DNA of 64,000 nt from Giesbergeria sp. (GTDB lineage: Bacteria > Pseudomonadota > Gammaproteobacteria > Burkholderiales > Burkholderiaceae_C): positions 62,001-126,000 of the forward strand of contig JAGNYI010000001.1 in assembly GCA_017985015.1 (NCBI GenBank). Direction: 5' to 3'. The notes beneath the pieces were generated by a model. It was not told where the DNA came from, did no database searches, and saw only the letters and a program-made list of their open reading frames with translations. Made by a program: the position numbers and the translations under genes. Shown one piece after another: positions 18,670 through 28,421 of the stretch. Positions within the stretch are counted from its first letter, which is position 1; the number at the start of each line of letters is the position of its first letter.

Positions 18670-18765
18670 GATTTTGCACTTCTCTGCGTAGCCCCGTGGT
18701 GCCCGAAGGCTGACGGCAGGCGCGCGGCGCTGGGTACGCGGGTGGATATGCCGGAAAATGCCCTC

Positions 18766-19938
18766 ATGTCAAACCATCCAAACCCCGATTGGGACCCGCT
18801 GTCGCTTGAGGCGCAGCGCGATCCGCAGGCCACAGCCGACGGTATGCGCGAGCATTGCCCGGTGGCTTGGAGCCAGGCGCTGCATTGGTCGCTGTTTCGC
18901 CAAGCCGATGTATTGCGTGCTGTCAAAGACCACACCACGTTCAGCAGTGTCGTGTCGCGCCATGTGGCGGTACCCAATGGCATGGATCCGCCGCAGCACG
19001 CAGCCTACCGGCGCGCCATCGAACCGTATTTTTCAAAGGAGCGTGTGGATGCTTTCGAGCCGCAGTGCCGGGCCATGGCGCGCAGTTTGATTGCCGCCCT
19101 GCCGCGTGGGCCGGCTATTGAGTGGATGGGTGCGCTGGCACTGCCGTTTGCCGTGTGGGCGCAGTGCGACTTTCTGGGTTGGCAGGACGAAGACCATGCG
19201 GGCCTGGCGCAGTGGATGCAGGCCAGCCATGCGGCGACGCTGGCGCAGGACCGCGCTGCGCATACTGAGCTGGCGGCGCACTTTCAGGCCGTCGTGACGG
19301 CGCAGCTGGAGCGGCGTCGCGGCGCCAGCACCGCAGCAGCGCCGGGCGACATCACTTGCGCGCTGATGCAGGAGAAGGTCAATGGCGTACTCCTGACCGA
19401 TGCAGAAATTGCCAGCATCCTGCGCAACTGGACGGTGGGCGAGATCGGCACGATGGCAGCGTCGGCCGGCATTCTGTGCGATTGGCTGGCCCACCATGCA
19501 CCGGTGCAAACGCTGCTGCGCGAGCGCCCGTCTGCCATTCCTGCGGCGGTGGAAGAAATTCTGCGCCTGCGCGGGCCGCTGGCCACCAACCGGCGTGTTA
19601 CCACCTGCCCAGTGGACATCGGCGGCCGGCATTTGCCGGCGGGTTCACGTGTGACGCTGCACTGGCCGGCGGCCAATCGCGATCCGCGCGCATTCGACGC
19701 CGCGCTGGAATACCGCCCCGAACGCAGCCAGGAAGCCAACCTGCTGTGGGGCGCGGGCATTCATGTCTGCCCCGGCGCCCCGCTGGCGCAGATGGAGCTG
19801 CGCGTCCTGCTGGAGGAGGTGCTGGCCAGCGGCGCAAGCATGGAGGCGGTGCCCGGCCAATCGCCCGAACCGGCCCTGTACCCGGCGAGCGGTTGGGCGC
19901 GGGTGCCGCTGCGATTGCTTGCGCTGCAGGCCGGCTGA
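18766..19938 (+). CDS. Cytochrome P450
   Basis: Soluble bacterial P450 of 390 aa. Haem-binding loop WGAGIHVCPGAPLAQ (cysteine about residue 339), ExxR in VEEILRLRG, and I-helix VGEIGTMAAS with the oxygen-activating Thr are all present. GGAAAA 7 nt upstream supports ATG 18766; GTG 18742 and ATG 18748 are alternatives. No ferredoxin or reductase gene is near, so redox partners must come from elsewhere, and the substrate is unknown. It is convergent with crcB with only 1 bp between the stop codons. Confidence 0.93.
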   Translation: MSNHPNPDWDPLSLEAQRDPQATADGMREHCPVAWSQALHWSLFRQADVLRAVKDHTTFSSVVSRHVAVPNGMDPPQHAAYRRAIEPYFSKERVDAFEPQCRAMARSLIAALPRGPAIEWMGALALPFAVWAQCDFLGWQDEDHAGLAQWMQASHAATLAQDRAAHTELAAHFQAVVTAQLERRRGASTAAAPGDITCALMQEKVNGVLLTDAEIASILRNWTVGEIGTMAASAGILCDWLAHHAPVQTLLRERPSAIPAAVEEILRLRGPLATNRRVTTCPVDIGGRHLPAGSRVTLHWPAANRDPRAFDAALEYRPERSQEANLLWGAGIHVCPGAPLAQMELRVLLEEVLASGASMEAVPGQSPEPALYPASGWARVPLRLLALQAG

Positions 19939-19939
19939 T

Positions 19940-20317
19940 CTAGTTGCGCAGGGCCAGCGCCACGGTCTGTAAACCTAGCCAGGTCAGCAGCAGTGAGCCG
20001 CACAGGTGCAGGGTGGTGCTTCCCAGCGCCAGAAGGATGCGCTGCTGTTGCAGCAGCCCGAGGGTTTCGATAGAGAAGGTGGAGAAGGTGGTGAGCGCAC
20101 CCAGAAAGCCGGTGATGAATGCCAGCCGCCACACCGGGTCCATCTGCGGCACGAGCTGAAAGAAGCCCACCGCCAGCCCGATGAGGTAACCGCCGATCAG
20201 GTTGGCGGCGAGCGTGCCCCAGGGCAGCAGGCCTCCAGGGCTCAGCCATAGGCTCAGGCGCCAGCGGGCCAGGGCGCCTAAGCTGGCGCCAATGCAGATG
20301 AACAGGACGTTAAGCAT
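19940..20317 (-). CDS. crcB: Fluoride-selective channel CrcB/Fluc
   Basis: Small inner-membrane fluoride exporter of 125 aa, working as an antiparallel dimer. Four hydrophobic helices, GASLGALARW near the start, WGTLAANLIGGYLIG and GFLGALTTFSTFS (the conserved Thr/Phe lining the pore) are diagnostic. I place the start at ATG 20317. It is only 45 bp after the TRAP permease gene and may share its transcript. I found no room for a fluoride riboswitch upstream. Confidence 0.94.
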   Translation of the reverse strand: MLNVLFICIGASLGALARWRLSLWLSPGGLLPWGTLAANLIGGYLIGLAVGFFQLVPQMDPVWRLAFITGFLGALTTFSTFSIETLGLLQQQRILLALGSTTLHLCGSLLLTWLGLQTVALALRN

Positions 20318-20362
20318 GGCGCGCAATGGTAGCTCGCATGCGAATGGGCCTGCCAATTCGTG

Positions 20363-21667
20363 TCAGTGCGCCCGCATCTGCTGCGGCAGCCAGGTGACGA
20401 TGCCGGGGAAGAGGTAGATCAGCGCCACGGCCACGCACATCAGGAAAAACATGGGCATGGCCACCTTGGCGATCCAGGTCAGTTCGCGCCCCGTCATTCC
20501 CTGGAGCACGAACAGGTTGAAGCCCACGGGCGGCGTGATCTGCGCCATCTCGACCACCAGCACGACAAAGATGCCGAACCAGATCGGGTCGATGCCGGCC
20601 GCCTGCACCGTGGGCATGAGCACGCCCATGGTCAGCACCACCATGGAGATGCCATCCAGAAAGCAGCCCAGCACGATGTAGAACAGCGCCAGCGCCACCA
20701 CCAGCTGTGCCTGGTTCAGACCCAGCGAGCCTATCCATTCGGCCAGATGGCGCGGCAGGCCGATGTAGCCCATGGAGAGCGTGAGAAAGGCCGCGCCCGC
20801 CAGGATGAGCGCGATCATGCAGTACAGGCGCGTGGCGCCCATCAGCGCGTCCTTGAAGGTTTGCCAGTCCATCGAGCCCTGCACGGCCGAGAGAATCAGC
20901 GACCCCGCCACGCCCACAGCCGCCGCCTCGGTCGCGGTGGCAATGCCGGTATAAATGCTACCCAGCACGGCCGCAATCAGGAGCACCACCGGGATCAGGC
21001 TGCGCGAGGCGGAGATTTTTTCCAAGAACGTGAATTGCTCGATACTTTTGGGTACCAGCTCGGGGTGGCGCAGCGCCCACAGTGCGATGTAGCCTGAGAA
21101 CAGCACGGCCAGCAGAATGCCCGGCAAGACGCCTGCAATGAAGAGCTGCGAGATCGAGACATCGGCCGCCACGCCGTAGACGATCATGATGATGGACGGC
21201 GGGATGAGCAGGCCCAGCGTGCTCGCGCCCGCCAGCGTGCCCACCACCATGTTCTCGGGGTAGCCGCGCCGGGTGAGTTCGGGCAGCGTCATCTTGCCAA
21301 TGGTGGCGCAGGTGGCAGCGCTGGAACCCGAGACGGCGGCGAAGATGGTGCAGCCGATGACGTTGGTGTGCAGCAAGCGGCCGGGCAGCGACTGCACCCA
21401 GGGCGCAAGGCCCTTGAACATGTCTTGCGAGAGCCGGGTGCGAAACAAGATTTCGCCCATCCAGATGAACAGCGGCAGGGCCGTGAGCGTCCAGCTTGAC
21501 GAGGAGCCCCAGATGGTGACCGCCATGGCGTCGCCTGCCGGGCGCGACGAGAACAATTGCATGCCGATCCAGGCTACGCCCGAGAGCGTGAGCCCGATCC
21601 ACACGCCGCTGCCCAGGATGAGAAACAGCGTGGCAACCAGCAGCGCGGTGATGGTGAGATCGCTCAT
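20363..21667 (-). CDS. TRAP transporter large permease (DctM type)
   Basis: Large membrane subunit of a tripartite ATP-independent periplasmic transporter, 434 aa with about 12 hydrophobic segments. Typical stretches are AAVSGSSAATCATIGKM, IPPSIIMIVYGVAADVSI and ITPPVGFNLFVLQG. It imports an organic acid with Na+ or H+ symport. It is the third gene of a dctP-dctQ-dctM order and starts 15 bp after dctQ. The substrate is not known; the divergent oxoprolinase gene gives a hint. Confidence 0.95.
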   Translation of the reverse strand: MSDLTITALLVATLFLILGSGVWIGLTLSGVAWIGMQLFSSRPAGDAMAVTIWGSSSSWTLTALPLFIWMGEILFRTRLSQDMFKGLAPWVQSLPGRLLHTNVIGCTIFAAVSGSSAATCATIGKMTLPELTRRGYPENMVVGTLAGASTLGLLIPPSIIMIVYGVAADVSISQLFIAGVLPGILLAVLFSGYIALWALRHPELVPKSIEQFTFLEKISASRSLIPVVLLIAAVLGSIYTGIATATEAAAVGVAGSLILSAVQGSMDWQTFKDALMGATRLYCMIALILAGAAFLTLSMGYIGLPRHLAEWIGSLGLNQAQLVVALALFYIVLGCFLDGISMVVLTMGVLMPTVQAAGIDPIWFGIFVVLVVEMAQITPPVGFNLFVLQGMTGRELTWIAKVAMPMFFLMCVAVALIYLFPGIVTWLPQQMRAH

Positions 21668-21682
21668 GAATAGGCCCCGGCT

Positions 21683-22192
21683 TTATTCGTTGCGCAGCGC
21701 TTCGCTGCTTTGGACCTGCTCGCGCCGGTCCAGTATTTCAAGCACCAGCTCATCGACAAACGCAATCGCCAGCACCACCGTGCCCAGCGCCATGGCAATC
21801 TGTGGAAGCCACAAAGGTGTGGCGTCGTTGCCGGTGGAGATGTCGTTGAAGACATGCGACTGCCAGGCCAGTTTGCAGCTGTAGAAAGCAAACAGCAGCG
21901 CCAGCAGCGAGGCGGCGCCCAGCGCCCACAACTCCATGCGTCTTTTCCAGCGCCCGCGCAGCAGGTTGAGGATGAGCGTGACGCGAATGTGCTCGCCGCG
22001 CTTGAGCGTGTGCGCCAACGCCAGAAAACCTGCGCCAGCCATCAGGTAGCCGGCATAGGCGTCGATGCCGGGTGCCTGGAAGTTGAGTTGCCGGCTCGCA
22101 ATCGAGAGCAGCACCGCCAGGAGCAGCAGCACCATGCACAGCGCCGCCAGCACTGCAGCGCCGCTGTAGATTCCCTCAAGCAGGCGTCGCAT
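21683..22192 (-). CDS. TRAP transporter small permease (DctQ type)
   Basis: Small membrane subunit of 169 aa with four hydrophobic segments at about residues 10-30, 46-64, 88-110 and 129-150. The conserved loop LKRGEHIRVTLILNLLRGR is the DctQ signature. It starts 9 bp after the dctP stop. Confidence 0.93.
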   Translation of the reverse strand: MRRLLEGIYSGAAVLAALCMVLLLLAVLLSIASRQLNFQAPGIDAYAGYLMAGAGFLALAHTLKRGEHIRVTLILNLLRGRWKRRMELWALGAASLLALLFAFYSCKLAWQSHVFNDISTGNDATPLWLPQIAMALGTVVLAIAFVDELVLEILDRREQVQSSEALRNE

Positions 22193-22201
22193 GTGCAGGC
22201 T

Positions 22202-23188
22202 CTACTTGCTGCGGTAGGCGTCTACCAGGGTCTTGCCTTCGGGGCCGGCCTTTTCCAGCCATTCCTTGAGCATGGTGTCGCCGACTTTGGCCATGTCGGC
22301 CTTGAGCTGGGGCGAGGGAGGAAGCACCTGCATGCCGTTGGCCTTGAGCTTGGCCAGGGTGTCTTCGTTGACCTTTTCGGCCGCTGCCCAGCCGCGATCT
22401 TCGGCGTCCTTGCCGGCTTTGAGCAGCGCTTCCTGGTTGCCCTTGTTCAAGCCGTCAAACGCCTTTTTATTGACGATCACGGCGTTCTTGGGCAGCCAGG
22501 CCTGCAGGTCGTAGTAGTACTTGAGGTGCTCGTAGAGCTTGCTGTCTACGCCCGTGGCGCCGGACGTCATGGTCGATTCGACCACGCCGGTGGCCAGGGC
22601 CTGCGAGAACTCGGCCGCCTGCACGGTGACGGGCTGCGCGCCCACCAGCTCGGCAATGCGCGCCGTGGCCGGGCTGTAGGCGCGCCACTTGATGCCCTTG
22701 AGGTCTGCGGCCGATTCAATCGGCTTTTTGGTGTACAGGCCTTGGGGCGGCCAGGCTACGGAGTACAGCAGCATCATTCCCTGTTCGCCCAGCTTTTTCT
22801 CCAGCATGGGTTTCTGAGCGGCGTAGAGCTTTTTGGCATCGGCAAAGCTGGTGGCCAGGAAAGGCTGGCCGTCGGCGCCGTAGATTTGCCATTCATTCTG
22901 GAAATTGGCAAAAATGATCTCGCCCATCTGCGCCTGCGCGCCTTGTACGGCGCGCTTGATTTCGGGTGCCTTGAACAGCGAGGCATTGGCGTGCAGCGTG
23001 ATCTTGAAAGCTCCGCCCGTCGCCTTGTCCACATCGGCCGCCAGCTGGGCCATGTTTTCCGAATGGAAATTGGTGGCGGGGTAGGCCGATGCGAGATCCC
23101 AGCGGGTTTGTGCAAATGCCGGGCCGCTGGCCAGACTGCCTGCCAGCGCAAAGCCGAGCGCTGCGGTGGTAAAGATTCGACGCTTCAT
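22202..23188 (-). CDS. TRAP transporter substrate-binding protein (DctP type)
   Basis: Periplasmic solute receptor of 328 aa with signal peptide 1-26 (ending AFA). Conserved features are LKGIKWRAYSPATARIAELV, whose Arg binds the ligand carboxylate, and the FSQALATGVVESTMTS stretch. It is the first gene of the TRAP operon and is divergent from a MarR-type regulator, which suggests substrate-controlled expression. Confidence 0.95.
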   Translation of the reverse strand: MKRRIFTTAALGFALAGSLASGPAFAQTRWDLASAYPATNFHSENMAQLAADVDKATGGAFKITLHANASLFKAPEIKRAVQGAQAQMGEIIFANFQNEWQIYGADGQPFLATSFADAKKLYAAQKPMLEKKLGEQGMMLLYSVAWPPQGLYTKKPIESAADLKGIKWRAYSPATARIAELVGAQPVTVQAAEFSQALATGVVESTMTSGATGVDSKLYEHLKYYYDLQAWLPKNAVIVNKKAFDGLNKGNQEALLKAGKDAEDRGWAAAEKVNEDTLAKLKANGMQVLPPSPQLKADMAKVGDTMLKEWLEKAGPEGKTLVDAYRSK

Positions 23189-23281
23189 GGGACGTACTCC
23201 ACGGCAAGGGGTTGTGGGAAAAGAGCGTTTGAATGTAGTGCGCGCATTGCCCCAAGCCTCTAGGTGTTTGTACTAAACGTC

Positions 23282-23303
23282 GATAAATTGCCGACAAATT
23301 ATC
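23282..23303. promoter_or_regulatory. Candidate operator between dctP and the regulator gene
   Basis: Imperfect inverted repeat GATAAATT-GCCGAC-AAATTATC in the divergent intergenic region. Its position suits autoregulation by the MarR-type protein. Arms match at six of eight positions, so this is tentative. A TACAAT at 23316-23321 may be the -10 element of the regulator gene. Confidence 0.35.
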
Positions 23304-23377
23304 TTTATGACTCCCTACAATTCAGCGCTCAGTGGCGCCTTGCACGTCCCGTGCCAGCGCCCAGCCGGAGTTTTGGC

Positions 23378-23908
23378 ATGAAACCTGTGAAGCGCTCCAG
23401 ACCCGAGTCGGGCCCCATCGTTTCCTCGGCGCATCTGGTGTCGGCGCACAGCGCCGAGATGAGCGAATTCGAATTCGGCCTGATCGTCGCCGGCAACGCG
23501 TTCCATCGCTGGGTGGTCCACTGCATGTCGGCGGCCGGGCTCAAGGAACTGACGCCGCTCGATGTGCTGGTGCTGCACCACGTCACTCACCGCGCGCGCG
23601 ACAAGCGCCTGGCCGACATCTGCTTCATCATGAATGTCGAGGACACCCACCTCGTCAACTATTCGCTCAAAAAACTGCAGGCGCTGGGCGTGGTGCAGTC
23701 GACCAAAAGCGGCAAGGAAGTGACCTACGCCGCCACCGACCAAGGCCGCGCCTACGTGCAGCGCTACCGAGAAATCCGCGAAAGCTGCCTGATCGACGCG
23801 CTCAACGCGGACGAGTCGCTCAATCGCGACATTGGCGAGCTCGCGCGCCTGCTGCGCGTGCTCTCGGGGATGTATGACCAGGCCGCACGTGCGGCGGCAT
23901 CGCTGTAG
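23378..23908 (+). CDS. MarR-type winged-helix regulator
   Basis: DNA-binding protein of 176 aa with a winged helix at about residues 65-130 (LTPLDVLVLHHVTHRARDKR, then the recognition segment in CFIMNVEDTHLVNYSLKKL and the wing SGKEVTYAATDQG). This subgroup is often found with hydantoinase/oxoprolinase genes. I use ATG 23378, preceded by CCGGAG; the frame is open to 23264 but reaches into the regulatory region. It is divergent from the TRAP operon and 75 bp upstream of the oxoprolinase gene. Confidence 0.88.
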   Translation: MKPVKRSRPESGPIVSSAHLVSAHSAEMSEFEFGLIVAGNAFHRWVVHCMSAAGLKELTPLDVLVLHHVTHRARDKRLADICFIMNVEDTHLVNYSLKKLQALGVVQSTKSGKEVTYAATDQGRAYVQRYREIRESCLIDALNADESLNRDIGELARLLRVLSGMYDQAARAAASL

Positions 23909-23920
23909 AGAAATTTCATG

Positions 23921-23975
23921 AAAAATAGGCCTCCAGCGCAATGCAGGAAAGCACTATAAGCTATCAATAAAAGAG
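23921..23975 (+). repeat. Two-hairpin intergenic repeat, variant copy 4
   Basis: AAAAATAGGCCTCCAGCGC, then ATGCAGGAAAGCACTATAAG and CTATCAATAAAAGAG. It begins 12 nt after the regulator stop and ends 8 nt before the oxoprolinase ATG. Its AAAAGAG tail is the nearest Shine-Dalgarno-like sequence. Confidence 0.75.
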
Positions 23976-23983
23976 CAAAACCC

Positions 23984-26900
23984 ATGACCGAGCCCACCCA
24001 CTCCCCCCGCTGGCAGTTCTGGATTGACCGCGGCGGCACCTTCACCGACATCGTTGGCCGGCGGCCCGATGGCAGCCTGGTGACGCACAAGCTGCTGTCA
24101 GAGAACCCCGAGCAGTACCCGGATGCGGCCGTGGCGGGCATTCGCCATCTGCTGGGGCTCGCGAGCGGCCAATCGGTGACGCCCGAGCAGGTGGAGTGCG
24201 TGAAGATGGGCACCACGGTGGCCACCAACGCGCTGCTCGAACGCAAGGGCGAGCCCACGCTGCTCATCACCACGCGGGGCTTTCGCGATGCGCTGCGCAT
24301 TGCCTACCAGAACCGCCCGCGTTTGTTCGAGCGTCACATCGTGCTGCCCGAGTTGCTGTACACGCGCGTCGTCGAGGCCAGCGAGCGCATCGGCGCGCAG
24401 GGCGAAGTCGTGACGCCGCTCGACGAAGCGCATCTGCGCGAACACCTTTGGGCTGCGCGCGACGCCGGCCTGCAAAGCGCGGCCATCGTCTTCATGCATG
24501 GCTACCGGTTCGCGCAGCACGAGCAGGCTGCGGCGCGCATTGCGCGCGAGCTGGGCTTCACGCAGATCAGCAGCTCGCACGAGGTCAGCCCGATGATGAA
24601 GTTCGTCGGCCGGGGCGACACCACGGTAGTGGACGCCTACCTCTCGCCCATCCTGCGCCGCTACGTGGCCCAGGTGGCGCGCGAGATGCCGGGCGTGCCG
24701 CTGTATTTCATGCAATCCTCGGGCGGCCTCGCCGATGCCGGGGCGTTTCAAGGCAAGGACGCGATTTTGTCCGGCCCGGCAGGTGGCATTGTGGGCATGG
24801 CGCGTACGGCGGAAGTAGCCGGGCACACACGCGTCATTGGCTTTGACATGGGCGGCACTTCCACCGATGTGAGCCACTACGCCGGCAGCTTCGAGCGCGA
24901 ATTCGAAACCCAGGTGGCCGGCGTGCGCATGCGCGCGCCCATGATGAGCATTCACACCGTGGCGGCGGGCGGCGGCTCCATTCTGGGCTTTGACGGCGCG
25001 CGGTTTCGCGTCGGCCCCGAGAGCGCAGGCGCCAGCCCCGGCCCGGCCAGCTACCGGCGCGGCGGGCCGCTCGCGGTCACCGACGCCAATGTGATGGTGG
25101 GCAAGATCCAGCCGGCGCATTTCCCCAAGGTCTTTGGCCCGGCGGCCGACGAGGCGCTCGACGCCGACGTGGTGGCTCGCCAGTTTGGCGCCCTGGCCAC
25201 TGAGACCGGCCGCGGTGCAGAGGATGTCGCGCACGGCTTCATCCAGATCGCGGTGCAGCAGATGGCGAACGCCATCAAAAAGATTTCGGTGGCGCGCGGC
25301 TACGACGTCACCCGCTACACCCTGCAGTGCTTTGGCGGCGCGGGTGGCCAGCATGCCTGCCTGGTGGCCGATGCGCTGGGCATGGAGCAGGTGCTGGTGC
25401 ATCCGCTGGCTGGTGTGCTGTCGGCCTACGGCATGGGCCTGGCGGACCAGAACGTGATCCGCGAGCAGGCGATTGAGCGACTGCTCGATCCCCAGTCCCT
25501 GGCGGAGGTGGAGGCCAGCCTGGTGCAACTGGGCCACGTCGCAGCCGACGAGCTGGCCGCGCAGCGCCCTGCCGCCGACGCGGATGCGGCTGCGCAGCAG
25601 GAGGCCGAGCCGCTGCGCATCCACCAGCGCGTGCATCTGCGCTACGAAGGCAGCGACGCCGCCTTGGTGGTGCCGTATTTGCCGCAGGCTTCTGACGACA
25701 TTGCCATCCGCCAGGCGTTGCTGGTGGCGGCGTTCGAGGCCGCCTACCGCCAGCGCTACGCCTTTGTCATGCAAGGCAAGCGTCTGGTGGTTGAGGCTGT
25801 TTCCGTCGAGGCGGTGCTGCCCGGCGAGGCGCCGGCCGAACCCGATTTGCCGGTGCATCCCGAGCGCGAGGTGCCGCGCCGCGCCAACACCCGCATGTAC
25901 ACCGCAGGCACTGATGGACTGCCCGCCTGGCAGGATGCCGCGCTGGTGGTGCGGGGTGACCTGCGTGCGGGCGACCGGCTGGCCGGCCCGGCCATCATTG
26001 CCGAGCAAAACGCCACCACCATCGTCGAGCCCGGCTGGGAAGCGCGGCTGACCGCGCGCGACCATTTGCTGCTCACGCGCCGCGTGCCGCGCGCCCAGCG
26101 CCACGCCGTGGGCACGCAGGTGGACCCGGTGCTGCTGGAGGTGTTCAACAACCTGTTCATGAACATTGCCGAGCAGATGGGGCTGCAACTGCAGAACACG
26201 GCCTACTCGGTCAACATCAAGGAGCGGCTCGATTTCTCCTGCGCGCTGTTTGATGCCGAGGGCCAGCTGATTGCCAACGCCCCGCACATGCCGGTGCATT
26301 TGGGCAGCATGGGCGAGAGCATCAAGACGGTGATCCGCAAGAACGCAGGCGCCATGCAGCCGGGCGACGTGTTTGTGCTCAACGACCCCTACCACGGCGG
26401 CACGCACTTGCCCGACATCACCGTCATCACACCGGTCTATCTGGACCAGAGCGGCCAGCCCAATTTCTATGTCGGCAGCCGCGGCCACCATGCCGATGTG
26501 GGCGGCACCACGCCGGGCTCGATGCCGCCGTTTTCGACGCGCATCGAGGAAGAGGGCGTGCAGATCGACAACTTCAAACTCGTCGATGCGGGCGTGCTGC
26601 GCGAGGCGGAGATCCTGGCGCTGCTCGCCTCGGGTGACTACCCGTCACGCAACCCGCAGCAGAATCTTGCCGACCTGAAAGCCCAAATTGCCGCCAACGA
26701 AAAAGGCGTGCAGGAGCTGCGCCGCATGGCCGGGCAGTTCGGATTGAGCGTGGTGCAGGCCTACATGGGCCATGTGCAGGACAACGCCGAGGAATCGGTG
26801 CGCCGCGCGATCACGCGCCTGGCGACACGTATGCAAAACGGAGCCTTCACGCTCGAGCTCGACAACGGCGCGCAGATCACCGTGTCGGTTCGGCTCGACG

Positions 26901-27697
26901 CCGCCGCGCGCAGCGCGGTGGTCGATTTCACCGGCACCTCGCCGCAGCAGACCAACAATTTCAACGCGCCCACGGCGGTGTGCATGGCAGCGGTGCTGTT
27001 TGTGTTCCGCTGCCTGGTGGACGACGACATTCCGCTCAATGCCGGTTGCCTCAAACCCATCGAGGTGCTGATCCCGCCTGGCTGCATGCTCAACCCGAAT
27101 CCACCGGCCTCGGTGGTGGCGGGCAATGTGGAGACTTCCACCTGCATCACCAATGCGCTGTTTGGCGCGCTGGGCGTGATGGCGTCCAGCCAGCCCACCA
27201 TGAACAACTTCACCTTTGGCAGTGAGCGGCACCAGTACTACGAAACCATTGCGGGCGGCAGCGGCGCGGGTGGGGTGTTTGACGACGCCGGTGGCTTGAT
27301 CGGCGGCTTCCCGGGAACCAGCGTGGTGCAGGCGCAGATGACCAATTCGCGCCTCACGGATCCTGAAGTGCTGGAGTTTCGCTTTCCGGTGCGGTTGGAG
27401 AGCTTTGCCATCCAGCGCGGTTCGGGCGGCGCCGGACGCTGGCGCGGTGGTGACGGCGGGGTGCGGCGGGTGCGCTTTTTGGAGCCCATGACGGCGAGCA
27501 TCCTCTCCAATGGCCGCATTCACCCGGCCTTTGGCATGGCGGGTGGCAGCGCGGGCGCACCGGGCCGCAACCGGGTTCTGCGTGCGGACGGCAGCGTGGA
27601 GCTGCTGGGCCACATCGGTCAGGCGCAGATGCAGGCGGGCGACGTGTTTGAAGTCACCACGCCCGGCGGCGGCGGCTTTGGAGAGCCAGAAAAATAA
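23984..27697 (+). CDS. Fused HyuA-HyuB 5-oxoprolinase/hydantoinase
   Basis: Very large cytoplasmic enzyme (1237 aa) with both halves of the oxoprolinase family in one chain. The HyuA part (about 8-695) has [16 protein letters not shown] and [13 protein letters not shown] for ATP binding. The HyuB part (about 705-1230) has [14 protein letters not shown] and [10 protein letters not shown] at its end. The fused form is typical of ATP-dependent 5-oxoprolinase, which opens L-pyroglutamate to glutamate. N-methylhydantoinase-type activity cannot be excluded. The TRAP importer and MarR regulator beside it suggest import and breakdown of a cyclic amide. Confidence 0.92.
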   Translation: MTEPTHSPRWQFWIDRGGTFTDIVGRRPDGSLVTHKLLSENPEQYPDAAVAGIRHLLGLASGQSVTPEQVECVKMGTTVATNALLERKGEPTLLITTRGFRDALRIAYQNRPRLFERHIVLPELLYTRVVEASERIGAQGEVVTPLDEAHLREHLWAARDAGLQSAAIVFMHGYRFAQHEQAAARIARELGFTQISSSHEVSPMMKFVGRGDTTVVDAYLSPILRRYVAQVAREMPGVPLYFMQSSGGLADAGAFQGKDAILSGPAGGIVGMARTAEVAGHTRVIGFDMGGTSTDVSHYAGSFEREFETQVAGVRMRAPMMSIHTVAAGGGSILGFDGARFRVGPESAGASPGPASYRRGGPLAVTDANVMVGKIQPAHFPKVFGPAADEALDADVVARQFGALATETGRGAEDVAHGFIQIAVQQMANAIKKISVARGYDVTRYTLQCFGGAGGQHACLVADALGMEQVLVHPLAGVLSAYGMGLADQNVIREQAIERLLDPQSLAEVEASLVQLGHVAADELAAQRPAADADAAAQQEAEPLRIHQRVHLRYEGSDAALVVPYLPQASDDIAIRQALLVAAFEAAYRQRYAFVMQGKRLVVEAVSVEAVLPGEAPAEPDLPVHPEREVPRRANTRMYTAGTDGLPAWQDAALVVRGDLRAGDRLAGPAIIAEQNATTIVEPGWEARLTARDHLLLTRRVPRAQRHAVGTQVDPVLLEVFNNLFMNIAEQMGLQLQNTAYSVNIKERLDFSCALFDAEGQLIANAPHMPVHLGSMGESIKTVIRKNAGAMQPGDVFVLNDPYHGGTHLPDITVITPVYLDQSGQPNFYVGSRGHHADVGGTTPGSMPPFSTRIEEEGVQIDNFKLVDAGVLREAEILALLASGDYPSRNPQQNLADLKAQIAANEKGVQELRRMAGQFGLSVVQAYMGHVQDNAEESVRRAITRLATRMQNGAFTLELDNGAQITVSVRLDAAARSAVVDFTGTSPQQTNNFNAPTAVCMAAVLFVFRCLVDDDIPLNAGCLKPIEVLIPPGCMLNPNPPASVVAGNVETSTCITNALFGALGVMASSQPTMNNFTFGSERHQYYETIAGGSGAGGVFDDAGGLIGGFPGTSVVQAQMTNSRLTDPEVLEFRFPVRLESFAIQRGSGGAGRWRGGDGGVRRVRFLEPMTASILSNGRIHPAFGMAGGSAGAPGRNRVLRADGSVELLGHIGQAQMQAGDVFEVTTPGGGGFGEPEK

Positions 27698-27700
27698 AGG

Positions 27701-27747
27701 AAAAATGGCCTCTAGCGCTTATCCAGTAAGCGTTAGTAGCTATCTAT
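27701..27747 (+). repeat. Two-hairpin intergenic repeat, copy 5
   Basis: AAAAATGGCCTCTAGCGCTT, AGTAAGCGTTAGTAGC, TATCTATT. It fills the gap between the convergent oxoprolinase and mrpG genes and touches the mrpG stop codon. Confidence 0.85.
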
Positions 27748-28146
27748 TCAGGAGTTTCTGCGCTGCGCTACAGGCTCGCCAGATCCAGCGGCCTTGCTAC
27801 CTTCGCCGCTGCCGCTCAGCGCCGGCGGCACGTCCCGGCCCGCCAAGCGGGCCCGAAACAGCTCGGTGCGCATGAGGAAGATGTTGGTCACCGGTACCGT
27901 GATCGCCAGGAACACCGCGATCAACAGGCCGTGCGCCGCCACGGCGTGGCTTTGCAGCGAGAAATACAGCACGGTGCCAACCATCACGCACCAGCAGCCC
28001 AGCGTGGCAATGACGGCGGGCGCATGCACGCGCTCGAAAAACGTACGCAAGCGCATCAGGTTGAAGGAACCAATCAGCGCAATCAGCGCGCCGGCCAGCA
28101 CCAGCAGCGACACGGCCACATCGGCCCACAGCGGCAACGCAATCAT
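27748..28146 (-). CDS. mrpG: Mrp cation/proton antiporter subunit G
   Basis: Membrane subunit of the Mrp (Mnh/Pha) Na+ or K+/H+ antiporter complex, 132 aa with three hydrophobic helices. FNLMRLRTFFERVHAPAVIATLG is the PhaG/MnhG signature. The C-terminal 40 residues are polar. ATG 28146 overlaps the mrpF stop (ATGA). It is the last gene of the operon, and its stop abuts a repeat element. Confidence 0.92.
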   Translation of the reverse strand: MIALPLWADVAVSLLVLAGALIALIGSFNLMRLRTFFERVHAPAVIATLGCWCVMVGTVLYFSLQSHAVAAHGLLIAVFLAITVPVTNIFLMRTELFRARLAGRDVPPALSGSGEGSKAAGSGEPVAQRRNS

Positions 28147-28421
28147 TCGATCACCTCGCCGCGCAGGAGGAATTTCGCCATGGCCATGGAACTGACAAAA
28201 CCCAGCAGCGCAATCAGGAGTGCTGCTTCGAAATAGTTGCCGCTGCCCTGGTGGATGCCCAGCACCAGCATCAGCAGCATGCCGTTGAGGGCCAGGCAGT
28301 CGAGCGCCAGTACGCGGTCTTGCGCAGTGGGGCCGCGCAGCACGGGAACCAGCGAGCAGCCCATGGCCAGAACCAGAATCACGAGCGCAGCGGGAAGCGC
28401 GTAGGAAAGGACCGGGTTCAT
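28143..28421 (-). CDS. mrpF: Mrp cation/proton antiporter subunit F
   Basis: Small membrane subunit of 92 aa with three hydrophobic helices. RGPTAQDRVLALDCLALNG is the MrpF motif with the conserved Asp. Start and stop overlap both neighbours by 4 bp. Confidence 0.93.
   Translation of the reverse strand: MNPVLSYALPAALVILVLAMGCSLVPVLRGPTAQDRVLALDCLALNGMLLMLVLGIHQGSGNYFEAALLIALLGFVSSMAMAKFLLRGEVIE

Noticed and set aside
20318-20362. Fluoride riboswitch upstream of crcB
   Set aside because: Only 45 bp separate crcB from the TRAP permease gene, and no riboswitch-like fold is visible.
24098-26491. A 797-codon open frame on the minus strand
   Set aside because: It lies opposite the HyuA-HyuB enzyme, which has unmistakable motifs; the opposite frame has no domain.
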